The notes under the pieces are model-generated. The model had not been told where the DNA came from, did no database searches, and worked only from the letters and a program-made list of their open reading frames with translations. Positions 26,386 through 37,189 of a stretch of 64,000 nucleotides of DNA are shown one piece after another; the first letter of the stretch is position 1, and the number at the start of each line of letters is the position of its first letter. The position numbers were made by a program, and so were the translations under genes. Origin of the DNA: Rhodobacter sp. SY28-1 (GTDB lineage Bacteria > Pseudomonadota > Alphaproteobacteria > Rhodobacterales > Rhodobacteraceae); contig NZ_STGH01000001.1 in the NCBI RefSeq assembly GCF_005222785.1, forward strand, positions 1,550,001-1,614,000, given 5' to 3'.

Positions 26386-27744
26386 ATGACCTTCGACTAC
26401 GATCTCTTTGTCATCGGCGGCGGCTCGGGCGGGGTCCGGGCGGCGCGGATCGCTTCGGGCGAGTATGGCGCGAAGGTGGGTCTGGCCGAGGAAAGCCGGA
26501 TGGGCGGGACCTGCGTCATCCGAGGCTGCGTGCCGAAAAAGTTGATGGTCTTTGCCAGCGAGTTTTCCGGGATGGTCGAGGAAGCGCAGGCTTACGGCTG
26601 GGACATCAAGGCCGGGCCGTTCGACTGGATCGCCTTCCGCACCCGGCTGGAGGCCGAGCTGGACCGGCTGGAAGGGGCCTATCGCAACACGCTGAAGAAC
26701 GCGGGCGTGACGGTGCATGACGAGCGCGCCACCGTGGTCGATCCGCATCGGGTGCGGCTGGCCTCGGGGGCCGAGTTCACCGCCAAGCACATCCTGATCG
26801 CGACGGGCGGGCGGCCTTTCGTGCCTGACTTCCCGGGCTCGGATCTCGCCGTCACCTCGAACGAGATGTTCCACCTGGACGTGCTGCCCAAGCGGGCGCT
26901 GGTGGTCGGCGGCGGCTATATCGCCAGCGAATTTGCCTGCATCCTGAAAGGGCTGGGTGTCGAGGTCAGCCAGTACTACCGCGGGGCGCAGATCCTGCGG
27001 GGCTTCGACGACGAGGCGCGGGGGCATGTCTCGAACGCGATGCGCGCGGGCGGGATCAACATCCACTGCGGCACGGCGGTCATGCGGCTGGAAAAGACCG
27101 CGACCGGCATCCTTGCCGTGGCGACCGACGGCAGCGAGGCCGAGTTCGACCTCGTACTCTATGCCACCGGCCGCCGCCCGAACACCGAAGGCCTGGGGCT
27201 GGAGGCGCTGGGGCTGGAGCTGGGCCGGAACGGCGAGATCCCCGTGGACCGCTACAGCCAGACTGCCGTGCCTTCGGTCTTTGCGGTGGGCGACGTGACC
27301 GGCCGGATCAACCTGACCCCCGTGGCGATCCGCGAGGGGCATGCCTGCGCAGACACCGTCTTTGGCGGAAAGCCCACGGTCTTCGACCATCAGCTGGTCG
27401 CCTCGGCCATTTTCACCCAGCCCGAGATGGGCAGCGTGGGCCTGTCCGAGGAGGCGGCCCGGGCGCAGGAGCCGATCGAGGTCTATGCCACAGCTTTCCG
27501 CCCGATGAAGACGGCCTTCGCCGGCAAGCCCGACCGGGTGCTGATGAAACTGATCGTCAGCCAGGCGACGCGGAAGGTCCTGGGCTGCCATATCGTCGCA
27601 CCCGAAGCGGGCGAGATGATCCAGCTTGCGGCCATCGCGATCCGGATGGGGGCGACTAAAGAGGATTTCGACGCCACCTGCGCGGTCCATCCTACGATGG
27701 CCGAAGAGCTGGTGACGATGCGAAAACCGGTGCGAACTGCCTGA
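26386..27744 (+). CDS. gor: Glutathione-disulfide reductase
   Basis: A 452-residue flavoprotein disulfide reductase that regenerates reduced glutathione with NADPH. The FAD motif is LFVIGGGSGGVRAAR, the redox pair is C43-VIRG-C48 in GGTCVIRGCVPKK, and a second nucleotide-binding motif VVGGGYIASEFA follows near residue 170; the C-terminal HPTMAEEL supplies the catalytic His. The ATG at 26386 is chosen over an in-frame extension through the upstream hairpin. It fits with the GST and glutathione peroxidase genes nearby. Confidence 0.93.
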   Translation: MTFDYDLFVIGGGSGGVRAARIASGEYGAKVGLAEESRMGGTCVIRGCVPKKLMVFASEFSGMVEEAQAYGWDIKAGPFDWIAFRTRLEAELDRLEGAYRNTLKNAGVTVHDERATVVDPHRVRLASGAEFTAKHILIATGGRPFVPDFPGSDLAVTSNEMFHLDVLPKRALVVGGGYIASEFACILKGLGVEVSQYYRGAQILRGFDDEARGHVSNAMRAGGINIHCGTAVMRLEKTATGILAVATDGSEAEFDLVLYATGRRPNTEGLGLEALGLELGRNGEIPVDRYSQTAVPSVFAVGDVTGRINLTPVAIREGHACADTVFGGKPTVFDHQLVASAIFTQPEMGSVGLSEEAARAQEPIEVYATAFRPMKTAFAGKPDRVLMKLIVSQATRKVLGCHIVAPEAGEMIQLAAIAIRMGATKEDFDATCAVHPTMAEELVTMRKPVRTA

Positions 27745-27818
27745 CAGGCGGTCGCGACGGGTTGATTTCCGGCTGGATATGACCAGCTTAGGGAAAAGTT
27801 CTGAAAGAGGTTCGATCA

Positions 27819-28997
27819 ATGGCAGGAAGTGGCGGTCCCTGGGGCGGCGGTGGCGGCTCGGGCGGGGATGACCGGGGCGGACGGGGCAACAACGACGACG
27901 ACGACCGTCGCGGCGGCAGGCCCGGTCAGGGCGGCGGTCAGATCCCCGAAATCGACCAGCTGATGAAGAAGGGGCAGGAACAGCTGCGCGTCCTGATGGG
28001 CGGGCGCGGCAATCGCGGCACCGGAGGCCCGGGCGGTGATCCTGACGGTCCGATGTTGACCAAGCAGGGCGTGGCCCTTGGCGTCCTTGCGCTGATCGCG
28101 GTCTGGTCGTTCATGTCCTTCTACACCGTCCGGCCCGAAGAACGCTCGGTCGAGCTGTTCCTGGGCGAAAGCGCGGGTGTGGGTGATCCGGGGCTGAACT
28201 TCGCCCCCTGGCCGATCGTGACCTACGAGAAGGTCCAGGTGACCGGCGAACGCACCACCGACATCGGCGCGGTGCAGGGTAACGCGGATGGCGGCCTGAT
28301 GCTGACCCGCGACCAGAACATCGTCGACATCGGCTTCCAGGTGGTCTGGAACATCTCGGACCCCGAGAAATACCTGTTCAACCTGGCCGAGCCGGAAGTC
28401 ACCATCAAGGCCGTCAGCGAAAGCGCGATGCGCGACATCATCGCCCGGTCGGAACTGTCGCCGATCCTGAACCGCGACCGGGGCGTCATCGCCGCGGACC
28501 TGCGGACGGCGGTGCAGGCTACGCTCGACAGCTACAACGCCGGGATCACGGTGATCCGGGTCAACCTGTCCGTCGCCCAGGCCCCGCGCGAGGTGATCGA
28601 CGCCTTCCGCGCCGTGCAGGCGGCAGCCCAGGAACGCGACCGGCTGGAGAAAGAGGCCGACGCCTACGCCAACCAGGTCACCGCCGGTGCCCGAGGCGAG
28701 GCAGCGCGGCTGATGGAAGCGGCCGAGGCCTACCGGGCCGAGGCGGTGAACAGCGCGCAAGGTGAAGCGGCGCGCTTCCTGTCGGTCTACACCGAATATG
28801 TGAAGGCGCCCGAGGTAACCCGGCGGCGGCTTTATCTGGAAACCATGGAGCGGGTGCTGGGTGGCATGAACAAGGTGATCCTTGACGGGGTCTCGGGCGG
28901 CGAAGCCGGACAGGGCGTGGTGCCCTTCCTGCCCCTGAACGAACTTGGCCGGATGACGCCCGCCCAAGGGGCCGGCACGGCTGGAGGGTCAAACTGA
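27819..28997 (+). CDS. hflK: HflK, FtsH-modulating SPFH protein
   Basis: A 392-residue SPFH/band-7 protein. A Gly/Asp-rich cytoplasmic N-terminus (to about residue 75) precedes one membrane span (GVALGVLALIAVWSFMSFYTV) and a large periplasmic SPFH domain with the Ala/Glu-rich coiled segment ERDRLEKEADAYANQV. With HflC it forms the cage around the FtsH protease. It overlaps hflC (TGATG). Confidence 0.95.
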   Translation: MAGSGGPWGGGGGSGGDDRGGRGNNDDDDRRGGRPGQGGGQIPEIDQLMKKGQEQLRVLMGGRGNRGTGGPGGDPDGPMLTKQGVALGVLALIAVWSFMSFYTVRPEERSVELFLGESAGVGDPGLNFAPWPIVTYEKVQVTGERTTDIGAVQGNADGGLMLTRDQNIVDIGFQVVWNISDPEKYLFNLAEPEVTIKAVSESAMRDIIARSELSPILNRDRGVIAADLRTAVQATLDSYNAGITVIRVNLSVAQAPREVIDAFRAVQAAAQERDRLEKEADAYANQVTAGARGEAARLMEAAEAYRAEAVNSAQGEAARFLSVYTEYVKAPEVTRRRLYLETMERVLGGMNKVILDGVSGGEAGQGVVPFLPLNELGRMTPAQGAGTAGGSN

Positions 28998-29944
28998 TGC
29001 GTGCGATCTATGTCATTCCCGCCGTTCTGATCGTGGCCCTGGTCCTGGTCCTGTCGTCGGTCTTCATCGTCGATGAACGCAAGAAGGCGCTGGTCCTGCA
29101 GTTCGGCCAGGTCATGCAAGTGAAGGAGGAGGCCGGCCTTGGCTTCAAGGTCCCGCTTCTGCAGGACGTGGTCCTGTACGAAGACCGGATACTTGGGCTG
29201 CAGACCCAGCCGATCGAAGTCACGCTCTTGTCCGACCGCCGTCTGGTGGTGGATGCCTTCGCCCGCTGGCGCATCGTCAACCTGGTCGAATTCCGCCAGT
29301 CGGTCGGCACCGGGGCCGAGGAACGTGCCCAGCAGCTTCTGGGCAACATCCTGTCGCAGGCCATTCCGGAAGTCCTGGGCAACGCGACGCAGGATCAGGT
29401 CCTCAGCCAGAACCGCGCCGGGCTGATGAACCAGATCCTGACCATCGCCAAGCGCGAGGGCCAGGCGCTGGGCATCGACGTCATCGACGTGCGGCTGACC
29501 CGGACCGACCTGCCGGAACAGAACCTGGAAGCGACCTTCGCCCGGATGCGCGCCGAACGCGAACGCGAAGCGGCCGACGAAAAGGCCCGTGGTGGCGAAG
29601 CCGCGCAGCGGGTGCGGGCCTCGGCCGACCGGACCGTGGTGGAACTGACCTCGGACGCGCGGCGCCAGGCCGAGGTGATCCGCGGCGAGGCCGATGCCGA
29701 GCGGAACGCGATCCTTGCCGAAGCCTATGGCCAGGACCCGGAGTTCTTCGCCTTCATCCGCTCGCTCTCGGCCTACGAGGCGAGCCTGAAGGGGGGCAAC
29801 TCGTCGATCGTCATGCAGCCGGACAGCGAGTTCTTCGACTATCTGCGCTCGGACGCTGGCCGTCCCAGCGGCGCCTCGGTGGGCCCGACGACGCCTGCTC
29901 CGGCCCCAGCGGCCCCGGCGGAAACGGCCCCGGCCTCGCCGTGA
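28997..29944 (+). CDS. hflC: HflC, FtsH-modulating SPFH protein
   Basis: A 315-residue partner of HflK with an N-terminal membrane anchor (IYVIPAVLIVALVLVLSSVFIV) and an SPFH domain (KALVLQFGQVMQVKEEAGLGFKVP), followed by the coiled helix EREREAADEKARGGEAAQRV. A Pro/Ala/Thr-rich tail ends the protein. Its stop overlaps the DUF2065 start (GTGA), giving a coupled hflK-hflC-DUF2065 set followed by degP. Confidence 0.95.
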   Translation: MRAIYVIPAVLIVALVLVLSSVFIVDERKKALVLQFGQVMQVKEEAGLGFKVPLLQDVVLYEDRILGLQTQPIEVTLLSDRRLVVDAFARWRIVNLVEFRQSVGTGAEERAQQLLGNILSQAIPEVLGNATQDQVLSQNRAGLMNQILTIAKREGQALGIDVIDVRLTRTDLPEQNLEATFARMRAEREREAADEKARGGEAAQRVRASADRTVVELTSDARRQAEVIRGEADAERNAILAEAYGQDPEFFAFIRSLSAYEASLKGGNSSIVMQPDSEFFDYLRSDAGRPSGASVGPTTPAPAPAAPAETAPASP

Positions 29945-30129
29945 CCGAAATCTTTCTGGCACTGGGTCTGGTGCTTGCGATCGAGGGGCTGGTGCTTGCA
30001 CTGGCCCCTCGTCGTATCGAGGATGCACTGCGGCTTCTCGCCTCGCTGCCGGTCGATCAACGCCGGATGATCGGGCTGGGGGCGCTGGCTCTTGGCGTGC
30101 TGATCGTCTGGCTGGTGCAATCGGCCTGA
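29941..30129 (+). CDS. DUF2065 small membrane protein
   Basis: A 62-residue protein with two spans (IFLALGLVLAIEGLVLALAP and IGLGALALGVLIVWLVQ) joined by a basic loop, matching DUF2065 (E. coli YjeT), which is also encoded next to hflKC. Translation starts at a GTG overlapping the hflC stop. Function unknown; proximity suggests an accessory role with HflKC/FtsH. Confidence 0.82.
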   Translation: MTEIFLALGLVLAIEGLVLALAPRRIEDALRLLASLPVDQRRMIGLGALALGVLIVWLVQSA

Positions 30130-30296
30130 CCTGTCCCGCCTGCGCTTTCCGTGACAATTGCGTTCACATGCGTTTGATGCGCCGCGACAGGGTTTGCATT
30201 GCGGGGAGCTTTCACTAACTGTTTGTTCAGCGGCGACGGGGAGGTTGTACTTTGGACAACCACCCCAGCCTGACCCGATGAACAGGAGTTCGCATC

Positions 30297-31751
30297 GTGC
30301 CCGACCTCACCCCCTCCATTCGCGCTGCCCTGCGCTCCAGCACGCTTTTGGCGCTGGTCCTGGGTTTTGGTCTCAGTGTCGCTCCGGCCAGCGACGTCCA
30401 GGCCTTTGGCGCACCCGAAAGCTTTGCCGAACTGGCCGAGAAGATCAGTCCCTCGGTCGTGAACATCACCACCAGCGCTATGGTCTCCGGCCCGGCCAAC
30501 GGCATGCCGATGGTGCCGGAAGGCAGCCCGTTCGAGGATTTCTTCGATGACTTCGGGGGCCCCGGCCCCGGCGGCCCGCAACGGTCCGAGGCGCTCGGCT
30601 CCGGCTTCGTGATCAGCGAGGACGGCTATATCGTCACCAACAACCACGTCATCGAAGGCGCCGACGAGATCGAGATCGAGTTCTTCTCGGGCGAGCGGCT
30701 GAAGGCCAAGCTGGTCGGCACCGACCCCAAGACCGACATCGCGCTGCTGAAGGTGGAAAGCGACAAGCCACTGCCCTTCGTGTCCTTCGGCAACAGCGAC
30801 CTGATGCGCGTGGGCGACTGGGTCATGGCGATGGGCAACCCGCTTGGCCAGGGCTTCTCGGTCTCGGCTGGGATCGTCTCGGCCAGGGGGCGGCAGCTGT
30901 CGGGGTCCTATGACGACTACATCCAGACCGACGCCGCGATCAACCGGGGCAACTCGGGTGGTCCCCTGTTCAACATGGACGGACAGGTCGTGGGCGTGAA
31001 CACCGCGATCCTGTCGCCCAATGGGGGGTCGATTGGTATCGGCTTCTCGATGGGCTCGAACGTGGTGAGCAAGGTCGTCGACCAGCTGAAGGAATTCGGC
31101 GAGACGCGGCGCGGCTGGCTGGGTGTGCGCATCCAGGACATCTCGCCGGAAATCGCGGAATCGATGGGGCTTGAGGTGACCGCAGGTGCGCTGGTGTCGG
31201 ATGTCCCCGACGGTCCGGCCAAGGATGCCGGCATCCTGGCGGGCGACGTGATCACCCGGTTTGCCGGGCAGGAAGTCGCCAGCGCGGGCGATCTGACCCG
31301 TCGCGTGGCCGATGCGCCCATCGGCGAGGCGGTGCCGGTGATCGTGCTGCGCGACGGCAAGACCGAGACGCTGCAGGTCACGCTTGGCCGCCGCGAAGAG
31401 GCCGAGGCCGTGACGGTGCCCGCCTCGGCCCCCGCCGATGCCGGTCCGAAAGAGATGGAGATGTTGGGCCTGACCTTGGCGCCGCTTGACGACGAGATGC
31501 GCGCGAAGCTGGGGCTGGAGCCTTCGGCGGAGGGTCTGATGATCGTGGCAGTCGATCAGGCGTCCGAGGCCTTCACCAAGGGCCTGACCGAGGGCGACCT
31601 GATTACCGAGGCCGGCCAGCAGAAGGTCGTCCGGCTGCAGGACCTGGAGGACCGGATCAAGGAGGCGAAGGACGCCGGGCGCAAGTCGATCCTCCTTCTC
31701 GTCCGGCGAGGCGGCGACCCGCGGTTCGTGGCGCTGTCGATCCAGGACTGA
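30297..31751 (+). CDS. degP: Do-like periplasmic serine protease (DegP/DegQ/MucD type)
   Basis: A 484-residue HtrA-family protease/chaperone. A signal-peptide-like N-terminus (to about 35) is followed by the trypsin-like domain with the triad His117 (TNNHV), Asp147 (KTDIAL) and Ser220 (NRGNSGGP). Two PDZ domains start near residues 275 and 385. A GTG start is chosen because AGGAG lies 8 nt upstream and no ATG fits. It clears misfolded envelope proteins, and is located after hflKC, as in related genomes. A strong terminator follows. Confidence 0.93.
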   Translation: MPDLTPSIRAALRSSTLLALVLGFGLSVAPASDVQAFGAPESFAELAEKISPSVVNITTSAMVSGPANGMPMVPEGSPFEDFFDDFGGPGPGGPQRSEALGSGFVISEDGYIVTNNHVIEGADEIEIEFFSGERLKAKLVGTDPKTDIALLKVESDKPLPFVSFGNSDLMRVGDWVMAMGNPLGQGFSVSAGIVSARGRQLSGSYDDYIQTDAAINRGNSGGPLFNMDGQVVGVNTAILSPNGGSIGIGFSMGSNVVSKVVDQLKEFGETRRGWLGVRIQDISPEIAESMGLEVTAGALVSDVPDGPAKDAGILAGDVITRFAGQEVASAGDLTRRVADAPIGEAVPVIVLRDGKTETLQVTLGRREEAEAVTVPASAPADAGPKEMEMLGLTLAPLDDEMRAKLGLEPSAEGLMIVAVDQASEAFTKGLTEGDLITEAGQQKVVRLQDLEDRIKEAKDAGRKSILLLVRRGGDPRFVALSIQD

Positions 31752-31774
31752 GCGCCGGTTTCACGGCATGGAAT

Positions 31775-31798
31775 GGCGGCGGGGTCATCCTCGCCGCC
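31775..31798 (+). terminator. Rho-independent-type terminator of degP
   Basis: A 10-bp stem GGCGGCGGGG / CCTCGCCGCC with a 4-nt loop, followed by AAATTTCTT, 23 bp after the degP stop. Its last base is the first base of the adjacent paired-hairpin repeat. Confidence 0.7.
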
Positions 31799-31846
31799 AA
31801 ATTTCTTGAGTAAGAAATTTGACAAATTCCTTGCTTAAGGAATTTG
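31798..31846. repeat. Paired-hairpin repeat, copy A
   Basis: Two tandem 24-nt hairpins separated by one base. The arms are CAAATTTCTT/AAGAAATTTG (loop GAGT) and CAAATTCCTT/AAGGAATTTG (loop GCTT). The copy at 58906-58954 has the same architecture and a compensated base change in the second stem. It lies between convergent genes. Confidence 0.8.
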
Positions 31847-31857
31847 CGTCCCGGGTG

Positions 31858-32259
31858 CTAAGGCTGGTCCCCCGCCCTGACCCCGTCATACCGGAACCCG
31901 GGGTCCAGAAGCCGGTCCAGCAGGGGCGACAGGTCCTCGATCACCTCTGCCACCACATGCACCACCCCCGCCTCGCGCTGCAGCTTTCCGGTCACCCGCA
32001 ACAGCCGCCCGGCGATCACCGCCCGGCGGAAGCGTTCGTAAGTCTGGGCCCAGACCACGACGTTCGCGGTCCCCGTCTCATCCTCCAGCGTGACGAAGAT
32101 CACCCCCTTCGCCGTCCCGGGCCGCTGCCTGACCAGCACCAGCCCCGCCACCGTCACCCGCGCGCCGGCCGGGGGCTCGCCCAGCCGGGCGGCCTGCAGC
32201 GCCTTCGGCGGGCGCGGCCAGGACCCGCCGCGCGGGGTGGGGGAGAGGACCAGCGTCAT
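31858..32259 (-). pseudogene. dnaE2: C-terminal remnant of error-prone DNA polymerase DnaE2 (ImuC) with OB fold
   Basis: The 133 residues correspond to only the C-terminal tail of DnaE2 (normally over 1,000 residues). The OB-fold segment VTVAGLVLVRQRPGTAKGVIFVTLEDETGTANVVVW is very characteristic, followed by GRLQREAGVVHVVAE-like sequence and LSPLLDRLLDPGF. Polymerase and PHP domains are absent and the upstream DNA holds a divergent ferredoxin gene, so most of the gene, and any imuA-imuB, is missing here. A canonical SOS box lies 3 bp before the ATG. It may be a decaying fragment or a retained stand-alone OB protein; the reading frame is intact. Confidence 0.72.
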
Positions 32260-32261
32260 GC

Positions 32262-33355
<1,094 letters not shown>

Positions 33356-33763
33356 TCAGTCCTCGCCCTTGCCCAGCCGGTCGGCCTTGCGCCGCACCAG
33401 CATCGTGCGCAGGTCGTGCATCGCCAGCAAAAGCTGATCCGTCACCGCCTCCAGCTGCGCGTCCGTCGCCTTCGACTGCGCCCATTGTGTCGTCAGGTTC
33501 AGATGGTCCACCGTCCGCAGGATGTCGTCGACCTCGCGCGCAGCCAGCTGCGCCTGACGGGCCGCCAGCCATTCCTCGATCGCCGCCAGGTCGGCCTTGG
33601 TCAGCTCCACCTCGCCATGCGGCTTGATGTTGCCGTTCTTCACGTTGACCGTGGCGATCTCGTCCATCTCGATCCGGCGCTGGCGGTTCTCGGTGCCCAG
33701 ACGGAAGACTGCCGCGCCATTCTCGCGCACCCGGAAGTAGTAGTCGGGAAGGTCAGCGGTCAT
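33356..33763 (-). CDS. Conserved-looking hypothetical protein, 135 residues
   Basis: Soluble, charged protein beginning MTADLPDYYFRVRENGAAVFRL and containing the helical region LTKADLAAIEEWLAARQAQLAAREVDDILRTVDHLN, suggestive of a two-helix bundle. No known domain is recognised. Its 3' end abuts the convergent VCBS-like gene without a gap. Coding is supported by the protein-like composition and absence of a better frame. Confidence 0.65.
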   Translation of the reverse strand: MTADLPDYYFRVRENGAAVFRLGTENRQRRIEMDEIATVNVKNGNIKPHGEVELTKADLAAIEEWLAARQAQLAAREVDDILRTVDHLNLTTQWAQSKATDAQLEAVTDQLLLAMHDLRTMLVRRKADRLGKGED

Positions 33764-33858
33764 CGTTCAATCGGTCCATTGCCTGGCACCGCCCGGGACA
33801 ACCCCGCCGTGCACCCTGCCATTCCTTCCCGAGTGCCGCAGAATCGTCAACCCTGCCG

Positions 33859-35064
<1,206 letters not shown>

Positions 35065-35158
35065 TCAACACTCCGTCAGGCGGTTTGCGATTTTCGGATG
35101 CAGGTCTTAGGCTGGCCCCTCAACCGACACAAGCGATATCGAAAGAAGGAGAGGCGTG

Positions 35159-35563
35159 ATGGCGGAAACAGGCCCCGAGACCAACTGGTATGCGGCCGAT
35201 GTGGCGACCTTCGGCGACCGGCTGGCAGGTGCGCGCGAAATGGCGGGACTAAGCCAGGAGGACCTGGCCCAGCGGCTGGGCGTGCGGCTGACAACCCTGC
35301 AAAACTGGGAGGAAGACCTGGCCGAGCCGCGCGGCAACCGGCTGCAGATGCTGGCGGGGATGCTGAATGTCTCGCTGACCTGGCTGCTGACCGCCGAGGG
35401 CGACGGGTTGCAGTCACCGGACGCGGCACCGCAGCCCCTGACGGCTGACGCCGAAGAGGCGCTGGCCGAATTGCAGCGGCTGCGCGCCGGGGCGATTGCG
35501 CTGGCCGACAAACTGGCGCAAGTGGAACGCCAGATGCGGCAGGCGATGCGCAAGGCCGCGTGA
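35159..35563 (+). CDS. XRE-type helix-turn-helix regulator
   Basis: A 134-residue DNA-binding protein. The Cro/CI-type HTH spans about residues 18-75: FGDRLAGAREMAGLSQEDLAQRLGVRLTTLQNWEEDLAEPRGNRLQMLAGML. A C-terminal helix (ALAELQRLRAGAIALADKLAQVERQMRQAM) probably mediates dimerisation. AAGGAGAGG precedes tandem GTG-ATG starts; the ATG has the better spacing. It is 25 bp before sdhE. Confidence 0.85.
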   Translation: MAETGPETNWYAADVATFGDRLAGAREMAGLSQEDLAQRLGVRLTTLQNWEEDLAEPRGNRLQMLAGMLNVSLTWLLTAEGDGLQSPDAAPQPLTADAEEALAELQRLRAGAIALADKLAQVERQMRQAMRKAA

Positions 35564-35587
35564 CGGACAGGGCAGGGGGCCAGGATC

Positions 35588-35860
35588 GTGGAAACCGGGG
35601 AGTCGCGCCTGAAGCGGATGAAGATGCGGTCCTGGCGGCGTGGCACCAAGGAAATGGACCTGGTGCTGGGTCCCTTCGCCGACGCGAACTTGTCCGGGAT
35701 GAGCCGGGCCGAGCTTGATCTCTACGACGACCTGCTGGCCGAGAACGACCAGGACCTGATGGCCTGGATTCTTGGCCAGTCGGCACCGCCCGAGGCGCTG
35801 GCGCCGCTTCTGGCGCGGATCACTGCCTTTGCCGAAGCCCGGTTGAAGGCGGCAAAATAG
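35588..35860 (+). CDS. sdhE: SdhE, FAD assembly factor for succinate dehydrogenase
   Basis: A 90-residue protein of the SdhE/YgfY family, which promotes covalent FAD attachment to SdhA. The conserved RRGTKEMDLVLG (the RGxxE motif) and LLAENDQDLMAWILG are present. It starts at a GTG with AGGA 6 nt upstream. It follows the HTH gene closely, probably in one transcript. Confidence 0.87.
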   Translation: METGESRLKRMKMRSWRRGTKEMDLVLGPFADANLSGMSRAELDLYDDLLAENDQDLMAWILGQSAPPEALAPLLARITAFAEARLKAAK

Positions 35861-35937
35861 ACGAAGTTCTTCGCAAGTTTACGGAATGTTTGCGGTTTGT
35901 GCCGATTCTGTCCCCGTCCGAACGGTGGAGAAACGGT

Positions 35938-36435
35938 ATGACAATGTATGCCCCGCTGCTGGATGGGTCGCAAAAGGCGTTCCTGTCCTGCTACCTTGAC
36001 AATCTTGCGCTGGTCGAACGGCTGCACCGGCTGCTCCTGGACGTGATCAAGGACGAATTCGAACGGTTGAGCATTCTCGAAATCAACTCGGTCCAGGCGC
36101 TTCTCCTGTTCAACATCGGCGAGAATGAGGTGACGGCTGGCGAGTTGAAGTCGCGCGGCTATTACCAGGGCTCGAACGTCAGCTACAACCTGAAGAAGCT
36201 GGTGGAACTGGGCTACATGCATCACCAGCGGTCCGAAATCGACCGCCGGTCGGTCCGGGTGCGACTGACCGAAAGGGGGCGGCAGGTGCGGGGGCTCTTG
36301 TCCGACCTTTTCGCCCGCCACGCCGAAGGCATCGAACGCCGTGCGCTGATCGATGCTTCGGGGATGGATGAGATCAACATGTCGCTGAAGCGGATGGAAC
36401 GCTTCTGGACCGAACAGATCCGCTACATCTACTGA
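35938..36435 (+). CDS. MarR-family regulator of the LdtR type
   Basis: A 165-residue winged-helix regulator. The segment LHRLLLDVIKDEFERLSILEINSVQALLLFNIGENEVTAGELKSRGYYQGSNVSYNLKKLVELGYMHH, then DRRSVRVRLT, closely fits the alphaproteobacterial LdtR group, known in Liberibacter and Sinorhizobium to control an L,D-transpeptidase gene and stress tolerance. The recognition helix is GSNVSYNLKKLVE. The ATG at 35938 is chosen from several. Its target is not evident in this window. Confidence 0.83.
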   Translation: MTMYAPLLDGSQKAFLSCYLDNLALVERLHRLLLDVIKDEFERLSILEINSVQALLLFNIGENEVTAGELKSRGYYQGSNVSYNLKKLVELGYMHHQRSEIDRRSVRVRLTERGRQVRGLLSDLFARHAEGIERRALIDASGMDEINMSLKRMERFWTEQIRYIY

Positions 36436-36662
36436 CGCACTGGGCCTTGGCGGCAGGACTGTTGTGGCCGCGTGGCAGGACTTGGTTTCAGCCCGGTTCA
36501 GGGTTGGCGGCAAAGCGGGCCGCTTTCGCCTCGCAGGTCCATGAGCCGCAGTACTGTGCGTTCTGGCCGCGCGAAGGGGCCGGGAAACCCTGGGGTAGGC
36601 AGGCGTTAAGAAAGGGTGTACGCCCGCGACCAAGTGACTGATATCGCTTGAATTGCGGCGAT

Positions 36663-36677
36663 TGTCCACCGTGGACA
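36663..36677. repeat. TGTCCACGGTGGACA palindrome, copy 1, after the DUF1178 gene
   Basis: A perfect 7-bp inverted repeat around one base lies 8 bp beyond the DUF1178 stop codon. Read in that gene's direction it is TGTCCACGGTGGACAA, identical to the copy 10 bp beyond the rluD stop at 58810. It sits at one end of a 250-bp stretch (36436-36685) in which I see no convincing gene. Confidence 0.6.
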
Positions 36678-36685
36678 GATTTCGG

Positions 36686-37135
36686 TCAGTTGACCTTTCG
36701 GGCGGGCAGGAAGGGCAGGGGGGCGACCGGCAGGCCCTCCTCGATCAGAGCCCGCGCCTCGTCGGGCCGGGCCTCACCATGGATCGCCCGCCCCGGCGCC
36801 TCGCCCGCATGCATGGCCCGCGCCTCGGCGGCGAAGTTCATGCCGACGTATTCCGAGTTCTCCTCGATCTGCCGCCGCAGGGCCGCGATCTGGGCCTCCA
36901 GCTCCGAGGCGGGGGCCGACAGGTCAGGACGGGTCTCCGGGGCGGATTGCGGGGCAGCGGCGGCTTTCCGGGCGGGCCGGACGGCCGGGGCCATCAGGTC
37001 CTTCCGGACATCGGCCGACCCGCAGACCGGGCACACAACCTGCCCTGCCGCCTGCAGCGCAGAGAAGGCATCGGCGCCCTTGAACCAGCTTTCAAACCCG
37101 TGGTCCCCGGCGCAACGAAGACTGTATCGGATCAT
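36686..37135 (-). CDS. DUF1178 family protein
   Basis: A 149-residue cytoplasmic protein starting MIRYSLRCAGDHGFESWFKGADAF, with a zinc-ribbon-like CxxxxxH plus CPVC(G) pair (VVCPVCGSADVRKDLMAP). This is the DUF1178 signature in alpha- and betaproteobacteria; its function is unknown. The C-terminal half is helical and predicted soluble (ASELEAQIAALRRQIEENSEYVGMNFAAEARAMHAG). It is 54 bp from the Nudix gene on the same strand. Confidence 0.85.
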   Translation of the reverse strand: MIRYSLRCAGDHGFESWFKGADAFSALQAAGQVVCPVCGSADVRKDLMAPAVRPARKAAAAPQSAPETRPDLSAPASELEAQIAALRRQIEENSEYVGMNFAAEARAMHAGEAPGRAIHGEARPDEARALIEEGLPVAPLPFLPARKVN

Positions 37136-37189
37136 CGTGTCACAGCCCGCATCAAAGTCCGCCTCTACCTAATGAGGCCCGGCAAAAGA

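Noticed and set aside
36447-36641. 64-codon frame in the gap between the LdtR-like and DUF1178 genes
   Set aside because: TTG start, no ribosome binding site, no recognisable domain and an Arg/Gly/Pro-rich composition typical of non-coding GC-rich DNA. The gap is left without a gene.
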